This document shows positions 31,737 through 40,283 of a stretch of DNA of 64,000 bases, one piece after another. The position numbers were made by a program, and so were the translations under genes. Origin of the DNA: Gemmatimonadota bacterium. GTDB taxonomy: Bacteria; Gemmatimonadota; Gemmatimonadetes; Palauibacterales; Palauibacteraceae. The stretch lies in assembly GCA_021295785.1 (NCBI GenBank), contig JAGWBR010000001.1, forward strand, positions 1 through 64,000. The letters are read 5' to 3'. A model generated the notes under the pieces. The model worked only from the letters and a program-made list of their open reading frames with translations. It had not been told where the DNA came from and searched no databases. Within the stretch, counting starts at the first letter, position 1; every line of letters starts with the position of its first letter.

Positions 31737-31792
31737 GTATCCCCTTCGTTCGTGTGCGCGCGCCAAGGGAGGCCTGGCCATGTTCCGGCAAA

Positions 31793-32185
31793 TCAGCCCC
31801 GGCAGGCTACGACATCGATTTCTACCCTGGCACCCTTGGGCAGCCCCTTCACCGCCACCGTGGACCGCGCCGGGTACGGCGGCTCGAAACTCTCTGCATA
31901 GACGGAGTTCATTGGCACGAAGTCATCCATATCGGTCAGGTAGACGTTGGTCTTGGTGACGTTGTTGAACCCCAGCCCGGCGGCCTTGAGCACGGCCTCC
32001 AGGTTGTTCATCACCTGGCGGGTCTGTTCTTCGGTGGTCCCCTGCCTCATCTCCCCGCTACCGGGTATCAGCGGAACCTGGCCCGCGGAGAAAAAGAAAT
32101 CCCCCGCCCAACGACCCTGCGAGTACGGCCCCACTGCTTCCGGCGCGGCGTCGGTCTGTACGGCTCCGGTCTGAGTCACAGCCAT
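31793..32185 (-). CDS. ridA: RidA family reactive-intermediate deaminase
   Basis: RidA hydrolyses reactive enamines and imines made by PLP enzymes, such as 2-aminoacrylate. The 130-residue protein shows AVGPYSQGRW, FFSAGQVPL, NNLEAVLKAAG, VTKTNVYLTDMDDFVPMNSVYAE, and the active-site arginine in PPYPARSTVAVKGLPKGARVEID. GAAGGAGG lies upstream of ATG 32185. It lies between the tRNA-Sec gene and greA. Confidence 0.95.
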   Translation of the reverse strand: MAVTQTGAVQTDAAPEAVGPYSQGRWAGDFFFSAGQVPLIPGSGEMRQGTTEEQTRQVMNNLEAVLKAAGLGFNNVTKTNVYLTDMDDFVPMNSVYAESFEPPYPARSTVAVKGLPKGARVEIDVVACRG

Positions 32186-32209
32186 GTTCGGCCTCCTTCG
32201 GTCCCGGGG

Positions 32210-32686
32210 TTACGAGGCTATATCGTCGTGAATAGTGGTGAACGAAACCACTTCCAACCACCGCTCGCCCGTCGGCAGTTCTACCGCGACTGCATCTCCG
32301 CTCTTCTGTCCCATCAGGGCCTGCCCCAGGGGCGACTCAATCGAAACTTCGTCAGAAGCAACGTCCATTTCATCGCCAAGGGTCAACACGAAACTCTCGA
32401 TTTGCCCGTCGTCTTCGTCGCGAACGGTCACCTTGGACCCAAACCCGATGCGGTCGCCGGGCACGTGCGCCGTGTCGAGCTCTCCCAGCCTGGCGATCCT
32501 CCCCATCAGGTAGTTCAGCCTGGCCTGGACGAAGCGCTGTCGCTCCAGCGCTGCCGAATATTCGGCGTTTTCTCGCAGATCGCCCTGCGCAACGGCCTTC
32601 TCGATCCCCTTCGGCAAGATCACGTTCAGTTCGTGCACAAGCGTCTCGACCTCGTCCGCCATGCGTTGTCTAATCTGGTCAAGCAT
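32210..32686 (-). CDS. greA: Transcription elongation factor GreA
   Basis: GreA rescues backtracked RNA polymerase by stimulating transcript cleavage. The 158-residue protein has the coiled-coil N-terminus with the conserved acidic tip motif DLRENAEYSAALERQ. The C-terminal FKBP-like domain shows SPLGQALMGQKSGDAVAVELPTG. Length is normal. It is followed by ridA and preceded by the tmRNA terminator. Confidence 0.96.
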   Translation of the reverse strand: MLDQIRQRMADEVETLVHELNVILPKGIEKAVAQGDLRENAEYSAALERQRFVQARLNYLMGRIARLGELDTAHVPGDRIGFGSKVTVRDEDDGQIESFVLTLGDEMDVASDEVSIESPLGQALMGQKSGDAVAVELPTGERWLEVVSFTTIHDDIAS

Positions 32687-32712
32687 GGTGTGATTCTCGG
32701 CGGGGCTGAGAT

Positions 32713-32741
32713 TAAAAAAAACGCGGCCGTGCAGGCCGCGC
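32713..32741 (-). terminator. Intrinsic terminator after tmRNA
   Basis: On the minus strand the sequence forms a stem GCGGCC-loop-GGCCGC with flanking CG pairs, immediately followed by eight T residues. It lies 16 bases beyond the tmRNA 3' end, so it ends the tmRNA transcript and separates it from greA. Confidence 0.9.
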
Positions 32742-32756
32742 GATTCGTGCTGATGA

Positions 32757-33121
32757 TGGAGGCGGCGGGAATCGAACCCGCGTCCGTGAGCTCGTCGGCT
32801 TCGGCGTCTACGTGCGTAGTTCGCGAATTGGTCTCGCCCCGGTGCCGGCCCGCGAACAGCCGGTCAGAGGCCCAGTCGCTCGGCTTCCGCCGTTATTCTC
32901 ACCGCCTCGGTTGCGACAAACTTCGGCGACCAGCCCGAATTTGCGTCGTCCGCGACAGTCGCCTCGGGCGGGCTCCTGCAGGGACGGACAGCGTTTGTTT
33001 ACGCTGCCAGAGCCAAGTCGTTGTTGGCAGTTGATGGTTTCGGGCGGGGATTAACGAGGTCCCCCGATCCTCGGCACGCTTCCTCAGCTTCAGAGGCACA
33101 CGTCGAAGCCGTGTCGCCCCC
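32757..33121 (-). ncRNA. ssrA: Transfer-messenger RNA (tmRNA)
   Basis: The 5' end GGGGGCGACACGGCTTCGAC and 3' end GGTTCGATTCCCGCCGCCTCCA are characteristic; the acceptor stem GGGGGCG/CGCCTCC includes one G-U pair. CCA is not encoded. The tag reading frame at 32999-33028 (minus strand) encodes A-N-N-D-L-A-L-A-A followed by TAA, a typical proteolysis tag. With SmpB it frees stalled ribosomes. The intact one-piece form, about 365 bases, is present. Confidence 0.97.
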
Positions 33122-33135
33122 GTTTCCGTGGCGTG

Positions 33136-33164
33136 ATTTTCGCGGTTTCGGCCTCTTGGCGCAA
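33136..33164 (-). promoter_or_regulatory. Candidate tmRNA promoter
   Basis: On the minus strand TTGCGC (33164-33159) is followed after 17 bases by GAAAAT (33141-33136), 14 bases before the mature tmRNA 5' end. Spacing fits a sigma-70-type promoter, but both boxes are weak matches. A TTGACA box at 33182-33177 lacks a partner at proper spacing. Confidence 0.35.
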
Positions 33165-33183
33165 GGTCGCCCGGCCTGTCAAC

Positions 33184-34239
33184 TCACGGACGAAAGCGAA
33201 TCCACTTGGTGATCCGCCGCTGAGACACCTCGGCCCCGTAAACGTTGCCGTCGCTGTCGACCGCCACCCCTTCGGGTCCACTGAACCCCATCACGTTGGC
33301 CCTGTCGTCGGGCAGGAAATGGTAGACCCACCCCTGGTTGGCGTCGCCAATGCGGATTCCTTTTTCCCAGCCGGCGTTGCGCTGCCCCGTGAATTCGTTG
33401 GGCGCGGGGCTCGATTCGGAGTCCGCCACGTAGATGTTGTCGTCAGCGTCGATGTACAGGCCACTGGGCCGCCCGAACTGCGTCCAGATCGCGAGAAACC
33501 TGCCTTCCTGGTCGAAGACCTGGATGCGGTTGTTGTAGCGGTCCCCTACGAAAACCCTGCCCTGCGAATCCATCGCCAGGGCATGGGGGTCGCGGAACTG
33601 GCCCGGCCCGTAGCCCAGTTCACCCCAGGTTTCGATGTAGGTCCCGTCGGCCTCGTACCGCACCACCCTGCCTCGGGTTCGGTCGTGGGAATCCACCACG
33701 TAGAACTGCCCGCTCGGCGCCACCAGAACGTCCGACGGGCGCGTGAGATGGGTCGGGGGGTCACCCGCTTCGCCCGGCACTCCGACGGTCATCAACAATT
33801 CACCTTCGGCGGAGAACTTGAGCACCGTGTGCCCGGTCTTGTCCGCCCCGTTGGCCCAAGCATCGGTCACCCACACGTTACCGTCGTGGTCCACGTCAAT
33901 TCCGTGCGGCCATGCAATCAGTCCGCCTCCGAAGGAACGCAGCAGGTTGCCTTCCTTGTCAAACAGCAGAATCGGATCCACATCGGATCCAACGCACGAG
34001 TTGGCCCCACACCGCTCGGCTACCCAGATATTCCCGTCCAGGGCGATTTCGATGGCGCTGGTGGAGCCCCACTCCCGGCCATCGGGGAGTTCGCCCCATC
34101 CGTAGACGGGCCTGAACGGATTCGTCGTCACCGACTGCGCTGAAACCGCCGCGGGCTCGCCGGCCAGGCCAAGCGCGGCCGCGAGGCACAAACCAGTCAG
34201 GTGTTTGGCGTACTGTTGTGTCATGTATACAAAGTGCAT
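33184..34239 (-). CDS. Secreted NHL-repeat beta-propeller protein
   Basis: The 351-residue protein has a signal peptide (about residues 1-35) and six NHL-type repeats, each with Pro-x-Gly/Asp-Val/Leu-x-Val-Asp and Asn-x-Val/Ile-Tyr-Val-Ala-Asp strands (WPHGIDVDHDGNVWVTDA; DPHALAMDSQGRVFVGDRYNNRIQVF; PEGVAVDSDGNVYGAEV). It resembles peptidyl-alpha-hydroxyglycine alpha-amidating lyase-like propellers, but catalysis cannot be claimed. It follows the RND efflux operon by 15 bases and ends just before the tmRNA promoter. Confidence 0.82.
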   Translation of the reverse strand: MHFVYMTQQYAKHLTGLCLAAALGLAGEPAAVSAQSVTTNPFRPVYGWGELPDGREWGSTSAIEIALDGNIWVAERCGANSCVGSDVDPILLFDKEGNLLRSFGGGLIAWPHGIDVDHDGNVWVTDAWANGADKTGHTVLKFSAEGELLMTVGVPGEAGDPPTHLTRPSDVLVAPSGQFYVVDSHDRTRGRVVRYEADGTYIETWGELGYGPGQFRDPHALAMDSQGRVFVGDRYNNRIQVFDQEGRFLAIWTQFGRPSGLYIDADDNIYVADSESSPAPNEFTGQRNAGWEKGIRIGDANQGWVYHFLPDDRANVMGFSGPEGVAVDSDGNVYGAEVSQRRITKWIRFRP

Positions 34240-34254
34240 TTGAGTCTCGGGGTT

Positions 34255-37200
34255 TTAGGCCGGGGCCGGGCGCCGGTGAGCGCGGGTTCTGCGGCGCAGC
34301 CTGAGCATGCCGGAAAGGCGCTTGGTCATCTCGTAGTCGACCATGGCCAGGGCAGGTACAACGACCATGATGACTGCAGCAACGAAGAGGACCCCGAACC
34401 CAAGGCTGGCGGCCATCGGCTTGAGAAACTGCGCCTGGGTGTCTTGCTCCAGAATGATCGGAAACACGCCCAGAAACGTGGTAAGCGAGGTCAGCATGAT
34501 GGGTCGGAAGCGGGCCTTCGCTCCGGACACGATCGCTTCCGGCATGGGCAGACCTGCCCGGCGCTCCTGGTTAATGAAATCAATCATGACCAGTGATCCG
34601 TTTACCGCGACCCCGGCCAGACCCACTATCCCAAACATGGAGAGCATGCCGAGCTCCATGTCCAGGAGCAGATGCGCCAGCGTCGCCCCCACCAACCCCA
34701 TTGGGATTGCCGCCATTGTCACGAGCGGCTGCGTGTACGAGCGGAACGGAATCGCCAGCAAAGCGAAGATGGCGAGAAGGGCGAGCAGGAATCCGCGGCC
34801 CAGCCCTGCGAACGCGTCGGCCTGCTCTCTCTGTTCCCCTCCGAACTCATAACGCAGCCCGGGGAAGGAGGCCCCTAACGCGGGCAAAATGTCCGTCCCC
34901 AATTCCCCGTTGACAATCCCCGGCGTTGTGACGGCTTCGTTGACGTCTGCCGTCACTGTGGCGATCCGCCTGCCGTCAATGCGGGAGATCGTGGTCGGCC
35001 CCGTCGCGAGGACAATGTCCGCGACCTCCGATAGAGGCGCCTCTCCCCCGCCGGGGGTACGGATACGAAAGTTCTGGAGGTCGGTGATGGCGTCGCGGTC
35101 TTCTTCGGGCAGGCGGACGAAAATCCTGACCTCTTCCCGTCCACGCTGAACGCGGCGCACTTCGTTGCCGTAAAACGCACCGCGCACCTGGCGCGCAAGA
35201 TCCTCCAGCGCGAGACCCAGTGTTCGGGCCGCGGGTTTGAGTTCAAGTTCGAGCTCTCGCGTGCCCGCCCGCTGATCGTTGCGCACATCTTCGACACCGG
35301 GTATCCGCTCCAGAATCCCCTGCAGGCGCGAGACAGCCATGTCGAGGCTTTCGAAGTCGGAGTGGGTCAATTCCACCACCACCGGGTCCCCAAAATCGAT
35401 CAGTTCGGCGGAGAAGGTCATTTCCTCAACGCCCGCCACGGGCCCGATCCTGTTGCGCCAGGCTTCGGCGATCTCTCCCGGCGCCACTGCCTGGTCGCGC
35501 GGCGGCACGAGGCGAAGGATCACCTCGGCGATGTTTGGGCGAATGGTAGTGACCTCAAAGCTTAGATCAGGGCCGCCTTGGGAGGGGCGTTCGCCAACAC
35601 TGACCAGCGCGGCCCGCACTTGTGGATCTGAGACGCCGGCGGCATTCTCGAGGCTATCCACCGTTTCCAGGCCGGTCCTTTCGAGCCGCCGGGCCACATC
35701 GATGGTGCGCTCGCTTGGCGTGCCATCCGCCAATTCGACATAAGCCACAACGAACTCGGCCTGAATGCTCGGCATCAAACTGCGGCGGACATGATTCCCG
35801 GCGATAACCCCGACCGTCAGCAGCATGACGGCGACCGCGCCTAGCAGAACCATCCCCGGCCTTCGGACGGAGTACCGGACGACGCGGTCAAGCGGACCCT
35901 CAATTAGCTCACGGGTACCTCGGCGGACCGCCTCCCGCATGCGCGCCGCAACCGACCGGAACTCAGCCGGCGCGGTGTTGGGGTCCGGCAAATGCGAGAG
36001 GTGGCGGGGCAGAATGAACAACCCTTCCACCAGGGACAGCAGCAAAACCGCGATTACAACAACCGGAATCACGTACAGGAACTTCCCCAAGGTCCCGGGC
36101 ACGAATAGCAGTGGAGAGAATGCCGCGACGGTTGTCAGAACGGCAAAAATCACCGGGGTCGACACCCGGATCGTTCCGTCGATGGCGGCTTGGAGCGGTG
36201 GAGCTCCCATTTCTCGTTCCCGGTAGATGTTCTCTCCGACAACTATTGCGTCGTCAACAACGATTCCAACGGCCAGGATGAACCCAAACAGCGACATCAT
36301 GTTGATCGACTCGCCAAGTGCCGAGAGAACAGCGAATACGCCGGCGAACGACAGAAACAACCCGACTCCTGTCCAGAACGCCAGGCGCGGATCGAGGAAC
36401 AGGCCAAGGGCCAGGAGAACCAGGGCCAGACCGAGCGCGCCGTTACGCAGCAGCAAACTGACGCGGTCCTCGAAATAGGTGGCTTCGCTCTGCCAGATGT
36501 CGTAGCTGACGCCCCGGGGTACCAGCAACGAGAGTTCGTCCTCGAGATAGGATCGGACGTCCGCCGCAATTGCACCGACCTGTTCATCTCCCGTTCTCTG
36601 GACCCGCACGAAAGCGGCCGGCTGTCCGTTGTACGAGTTGATCAAATCCGTGCTCTCGAACCCGTCCCGGATATCGGCGATGTCGGCCAAACGGAGCATG
36701 GATCCATCCAGGTCCGCCCGGACGATTATTTCGGCGAAATCGTTCCTCGTGTAGTTCTCTCCCCGGACCTGCACCCGAATGTTGTCGATTTCGGTTGCCA
36801 CGGTTCCGCCAGGGAGATCAACGCTGCCGCGGCGGACCGCGGCGGCTACCTCGTCGAGGGTCAGGCCGTGCGCCCTCAGCGTCTCCTGGGAGATCTCGAT
36901 GGACACCTCGTACCGGCGCACCCCGGATACCTCGACCAGTGATATCCCCGGGCGCGCAACCAAGTCGTCTTTGACCCTGCTCGCGAGTTCCTTCAAGGTG
37001 GTTTCAGACGCATCGCCGTAAATGGCGATGGTCATCACCATGCTGCTTCCTTCGACGGTCGCTACCAAGGGTTCTTCGGTGTCGGCGGGGAAAGTGGCGA
37101 TCCGGTCGACCGCCGCCTTGATGTTGTCGAGCGCCTCGTCGCGATCTGCGCCAAAGTCCAGCTCGGCCAGGACTGTTCCAACGTTTTCCGCCGCGGTCCC

Positions 37201-37446
37201 GCGCACGCGGTCAACACCACTGATCCCCGAAATCACTTCTTCCACGGGGCGGACTACCCCTGCTTCCACTTCCTCGGGAGACGCTCCCGGATAGGCCACG
37301 GTGATCCGGACCAAGTCCATTTCGATGCCGGGGAAAGTTTCTTGGGGCAAGGCCACGGCGCTCAAAAGGCCCGCGGCGATGATGATCGCCATCAACAGGT
37401 TGGCGGCCACCTTGTGGCCCGCCATCCAGGCGATGGCTCGCCTCAC
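34255..37446 (-). CDS. RND efflux transporter permease
   Basis: The 1063-residue protein is a full-length AcrB/MdtB-type resistance-nodulation-division pump in the inner membrane. The proton-relay pair Asp-Asp is present in VGIVVDDAIVVGEN (TM4). The expected TM10 lysine is replaced by Asn (GVAVNGSLVMIDFINQERR), a feature of a large subgroup of RND pumps. Two large periplasmic loops and the internal duplication are intact. ATG 37446 overlaps the adaptor stop by four bases. The substrate cannot be predicted. Confidence 0.93.
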   Translation of the reverse strand: MRRAIAWMAGHKVAANLLMAIIIAAGLLSAVALPQETFPGIEMDLVRITVAYPGASPEEVEAGVVRPVEEVISGISGVDRVRGTAAENVGTVLAELDFGADRDEALDNIKAAVDRIATFPADTEEPLVATVEGSSMVMTIAIYGDASETTLKELASRVKDDLVARPGISLVEVSGVRRYEVSIEISQETLRAHGLTLDEVAAAVRRGSVDLPGGTVATEIDNIRVQVRGENYTRNDFAEIIVRADLDGSMLRLADIADIRDGFESTDLINSYNGQPAAFVRVQRTGDEQVGAIAADVRSYLEDELSLLVPRGVSYDIWQSEATYFEDRVSLLLRNGALGLALVLLALGLFLDPRLAFWTGVGLFLSFAGVFAVLSALGESINMMSLFGFILAVGIVVDDAIVVGENIYREREMGAPPLQAAIDGTIRVSTPVIFAVLTTVAAFSPLLFVPGTLGKFLYVIPVVVIAVLLLSLVEGLFILPRHLSHLPDPNTAPAEFRSVAARMREAVRRGTRELIEGPLDRVVRYSVRRPGMVLLGAVAVMLLTVGVIAGNHVRRSLMPSIQAEFVVAYVELADGTPSERTIDVARRLERTGLETVDSLENAAGVSDPQVRAALVSVGERPSQGGPDLSFEVTTIRPNIAEVILRLVPPRDQAVAPGEIAEAWRNRIGPVAGVEEMTFSAELIDFGDPVVVELTHSDFESLDMAVSRLQGILERIPGVEDVRNDQRAGTRELELELKPAARTLGLALEDLARQVRGAFYGNEVRRVQRGREEVRIFVRLPEEDRDAITDLQNFRIRTPGGGEAPLSEVADIVLATGPTTISRIDGRRIATVTADVNEAVTTPGIVNGELGTDILPALGASFPGLRYEFGGEQREQADAFAGLGRGFLLALLAIFALLAIPFRSYTQPLVTMAAIPMGLVGATLAHLLLDMELGMLSMFGIVGLAGVAVNGSLVMIDFINQERRAGLPMPEAIVSGAKARFRPIMLTSLTTFLGVFPIILEQDTQAQFLKPMAASLGFGVLFVAAVIMVVVPALAMVDYEMTKRLSGMLRLRRRTRAHRRPAPA

Positions 37447-38639
37447 GGAGTCACGCGAGGGACCGGGCGCACGGTCATCCCGTCGGTATAGACCGGAAGG
37501 ATGGACACGATAACGGGTTGTCGGTCCCCGATCGAACCCTGCACCATTGCCAACTCGTCGACCTCTTGGATCACCGTTACATCCACGACTTGCAGTATGC
37601 TGTCGTTGGCAACGGTCCAGACAACGCTGCCGTCGCGGAGGGCAGATGACGGGATAACCGTGTACTGGTCGAGGCTTGTCCCTTCAATGTCAACCGTAGC
37701 GTAGGCACCGATGAGGAGCGGCGGCCGGTTGGAATCGCTGGCGGGTGGATCAAGCGGGTTTGGCACTCGGACCACTACCTGCACGGTGCGCGTCATTTCA
37801 CCCAACGCGACCTCGGCGCGGTCTACGTAGCCGTTCCATTCATGACGTGCCCCCCCGTATTCCGCGGTGACCAGGGCCGGAATCCTGGTGGCGGCCTGAC
37901 CGGCCCTCGCATCCCACAGGCTGCCAATCAACGCCGCGTCGTCGTCGCTCAGAGACACGACTATTTCGACCTCTTCGGTGGCGTACAGTTCGCCCACGGC
38001 CTGCCCCGGTGCGACGAATTGGCCCATGTCCACCGTCTCGCGCCGGACCACTGCATCGAACGGTGCCCTGACCCACGTCCTTTCGAGCGCCAGGCGGGCG
38101 TCATCGAGTCGCGCTTCCGCGCTGGCCACGGCGGCTCTGGCTGCGTCAAGCTGTGGTTGGCGGACGGTGAGAGGATTAGGCGGTTGGTCCCCGAGTTCTC
38201 CGCGACCGGAGGCACGGTCCCATTCGGAGCGAGCGATCCTGGTGTTCTCCTCCGCCTCCAGGAGAACCACATTTTGTTGGGCCACTTCCGCCTTGGCTGT
38301 CTCCACCGCGTTCTCGTAGTCAGCCGTCTCGATCCGCAGGATCGGGTCCCCCCGGTTGAACCTGCCGCCGCTAACCATGGCGGGAGAAAGCCATGCCACC
38401 TCTCCGCCTACTTGAGGCGCGACAGACACCTGGGCGCTGGGCCGAACGGTCCCCCCGCCGCGCACCATGATGGTTCCTTGCTGGCTGCGCGCCTCAACCG
38501 TCGTGACGGTTGGCACCACCCTTGCGGGTTCTACGAGTTCAGTGTCGGGTGGCAGGGCAATCAGGAGTGCGTAGCCGGCCACCCCCGCGCCGAGGACGGC
38601 AGCACCCTGGACCATCCTAGGCAGTCTGCCCTGGATCAT
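37443..38639 (-). CDS. RND efflux periplasmic adaptor
   Basis: The 398-residue membrane-fusion protein has an N-terminal anchor (residues 9-27) and a lipoyl-like half motif (GGTVRPSAQVSVAPQVGGEVAWLSP; VRAPFDAVVRRETVDMGQFVAPGQAVGELY). An alpha-hairpin of about 80 residues and a beta-barrel/membrane-proximal domain follow. It bridges the RND pump and the outer-membrane channel. It overlaps both neighbours by four bases. Confidence 0.93.
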   Translation of the reverse strand: MIQGRLPRMVQGAAVLGAGVAGYALLIALPPDTELVEPARVVPTVTTVEARSQQGTIMVRGGGTVRPSAQVSVAPQVGGEVAWLSPAMVSGGRFNRGDPILRIETADYENAVETAKAEVAQQNVVLLEAEENTRIARSEWDRASGRGELGDQPPNPLTVRQPQLDAARAAVASAEARLDDARLALERTWVRAPFDAVVRRETVDMGQFVAPGQAVGELYATEEVEIVVSLSDDDAALIGSLWDARAGQAATRIPALVTAEYGGARHEWNGYVDRAEVALGEMTRTVQVVVRVPNPLDPPASDSNRPPLLIGAYATVDIEGTSLDQYTVIPSSALRDGSVVWTVANDSILQVVDVTVIQEVDELAMVQGSIGDRQPVIVSILPVYTDGMTVRPVPRVTP

Positions 38640-40204
38640 TGGCCCTCGGCTCCGTTCCGGTTCGGTGCAGTCTCGTTTTCCGTCCAGGCCCCGCCGAGTG
38701 CCCTGTGCACCTGAAGCCGGGCCTCGCCGAGGGAGCGCAGGGCTTGCAGGCGAGCTGTCTCGGAGCGGTTGTAGTTCAGCCGTGCGTCTACGTAGGCCAC
38801 ATAGGGTGTAACGCCCGAGGTGTACCGTTCCAACTGCTCTTCCATTGATGCCAACGCCTCTTGGGAACCCCGTGCAACCCGCATGTACCGTTCGCGTTCG
38901 TTATCGAGCCGACTCAGGCTGACGTGTGCCTCACGGTAGGCGTTCAGGACGGTCCTGCTCCAGGCTGTCACCGCCTGTTCGTACTGCGCCCCCGCCACGC
39001 CCAGGTTGGCTCGCAACCGACCGCCCTGGAAAATGGGGGCGGTCAGACCACCGAGCAGGTTCATGAACCACTGATCAGGCCGGAGCAGGCTGGATGGTTC
39101 ACCGGACTGGAATCCTCCTGCCCCGCTGAGGGTCAACCTTGGCAGCATTTCGGCGCGCCGGGCACCGACTCGAAATCTGGCGGCTTCCATCCGCTCGTAC
39201 GCAGCCGCTACATCGGGCCTCTGCTCGAGAAGAGCCACCGGGAGCCCGGCCGGGATTCGCGCCAGGTCCGCGGAAGGTCGCAATTCGTCCGGCAGGAGCT
39301 CGCCAAGGGTTCCGGCGTGCTGTCCCAAGAGCACGGCCAGCCGGCCCTCCGCATCGGTTAGCGCGGTGCGGAGGTCGAACAGTTCGGACTCGGTGGTCAG
39401 AGAAGTCTGTCGCGTGCCGTACAACTCGAACGACCCCACCAGCCCTGCCCTGTAACGGGCCTCGGTCAGCTCGACGCGCTCCCGCATGAGCTCGTCGCTC
39501 TCCCGGGCCAGGGCCAGTTGGCCACGCAGTGCCGCTACCTCAAGGTATCCGGAGATGGTGGCCGCAATTACGGTGACCCGGACCGTTTCCGCGTCGCCGC
39601 GCGAGGCGAGAAAGTCTCTTACGGAGGCCCGGCTGTCGTTGCGAAGCCGTCCCCAGAAATCGAGCTCGTACGAAAACCCCAACGATGCCGAATAGGTGGT
39701 GAACTCGAATCGGTCGGGGAACTGGAACCCGCCCAGATCGTTGTCGCCCCCGATGGCTCCCCCAAGGCCGGTGTTGCTGGGAGCGTCAGACCGGTTACCG
39801 TCAATTCCAAGATTGACTGTCGGCATGAGATGTGACCGGGCAATCCGATATCTGTACCTGAGTTCCTCTAATCGCCAAATGGCCTCTTGCAGGTCCAGAT
39901 TGCCGACCAATGCGGTTTCCACCAGCCGGTTCAGCGCGGGATCTTGGAATCCCTCCCACCACTGCGCCGGTCTTGGTGCGGCTTCGTCGCCCGGTGCTTC
40001 GGGAGCGCCGCCGCCGGGCAGGTCGTAACTGTCGGGAAGGTCGGCCGCTGGTTCCGCCACCCGCGGCGGCGGAGCCAGCGAGCAGGCAGCGGCAAAGGCA
40101 GCCAGAGTCGCGGTGGCGGCTGACAGGGTCCGGGGTGCGGCTGGACGGCGGGCGGGCCCGAGAGTCAGCGGCGAGTCGCCGATTCGTGTTGCAGGTCTCT
40201 TCAA
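38636..40204 (-). CDS. NodT/TolC-family outer-membrane efflux lipoprotein
   Basis: The protein has an N-terminal signal region ending in a lipobox-like FAAACS. Two OEP domains follow, with the family motifs YDFWGRLRNDSRASVRDFLAS (here YELDFWGR), ARYRAGLVGSFELY, EQRPDVAAAYERMEAARFRVG and the repeat RYTSGVTPYVAYVDAR. NodT-type channels trimerise in the outer membrane. TTG 40204 is preferred over TTG 40240 because GAGGGG precedes it. It is the first gene of the efflux operon, 79 bases after selB. Confidence 0.9.
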   Translation of the reverse strand: MKRPATRIGDSPLTLGPARRPAAPRTLSAATATLAAFAAACSLAPPPRVAEPAADLPDSYDLPGGGAPEAPGDEAAPRPAQWWEGFQDPALNRLVETALVGNLDLQEAIWRLEELRYRYRIARSHLMPTVNLGIDGNRSDAPSNTGLGGAIGGDNDLGGFQFPDRFEFTTYSASLGFSYELDFWGRLRNDSRASVRDFLASRGDAETVRVTVIAATISGYLEVAALRGQLALARESDELMRERVELTEARYRAGLVGSFELYGTRQTSLTTESELFDLRTALTDAEGRLAVLLGQHAGTLGELLPDELRPSADLARIPAGLPVALLEQRPDVAAAYERMEAARFRVGARRAEMLPRLTLSGAGGFQSGEPSSLLRPDQWFMNLLGGLTAPIFQGGRLRANLGVAGAQYEQAVTAWSRTVLNAYREAHVSLSRLDNERERYMRVARGSQEALASMEEQLERYTSGVTPYVAYVDARLNYNRSETARLQALRSLGEARLQVHRALGGAWTENETAPNRNGAEGQ

Positions 40205-40283
40205 GTTCCCCTCACGCTCACGTATATCGGTTCCGAACAATTCCCGAAATCTACCCGCTCATGAACCTGGGGCAAGGGGCGGA

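Noticed and set aside
33177-33182. TTGACA as -35 box of tmRNA
   Set aside because: No -10-like hexamer at 16-18 bases; the weaker TTGCGC/GAAAAT pair fits spacing better.
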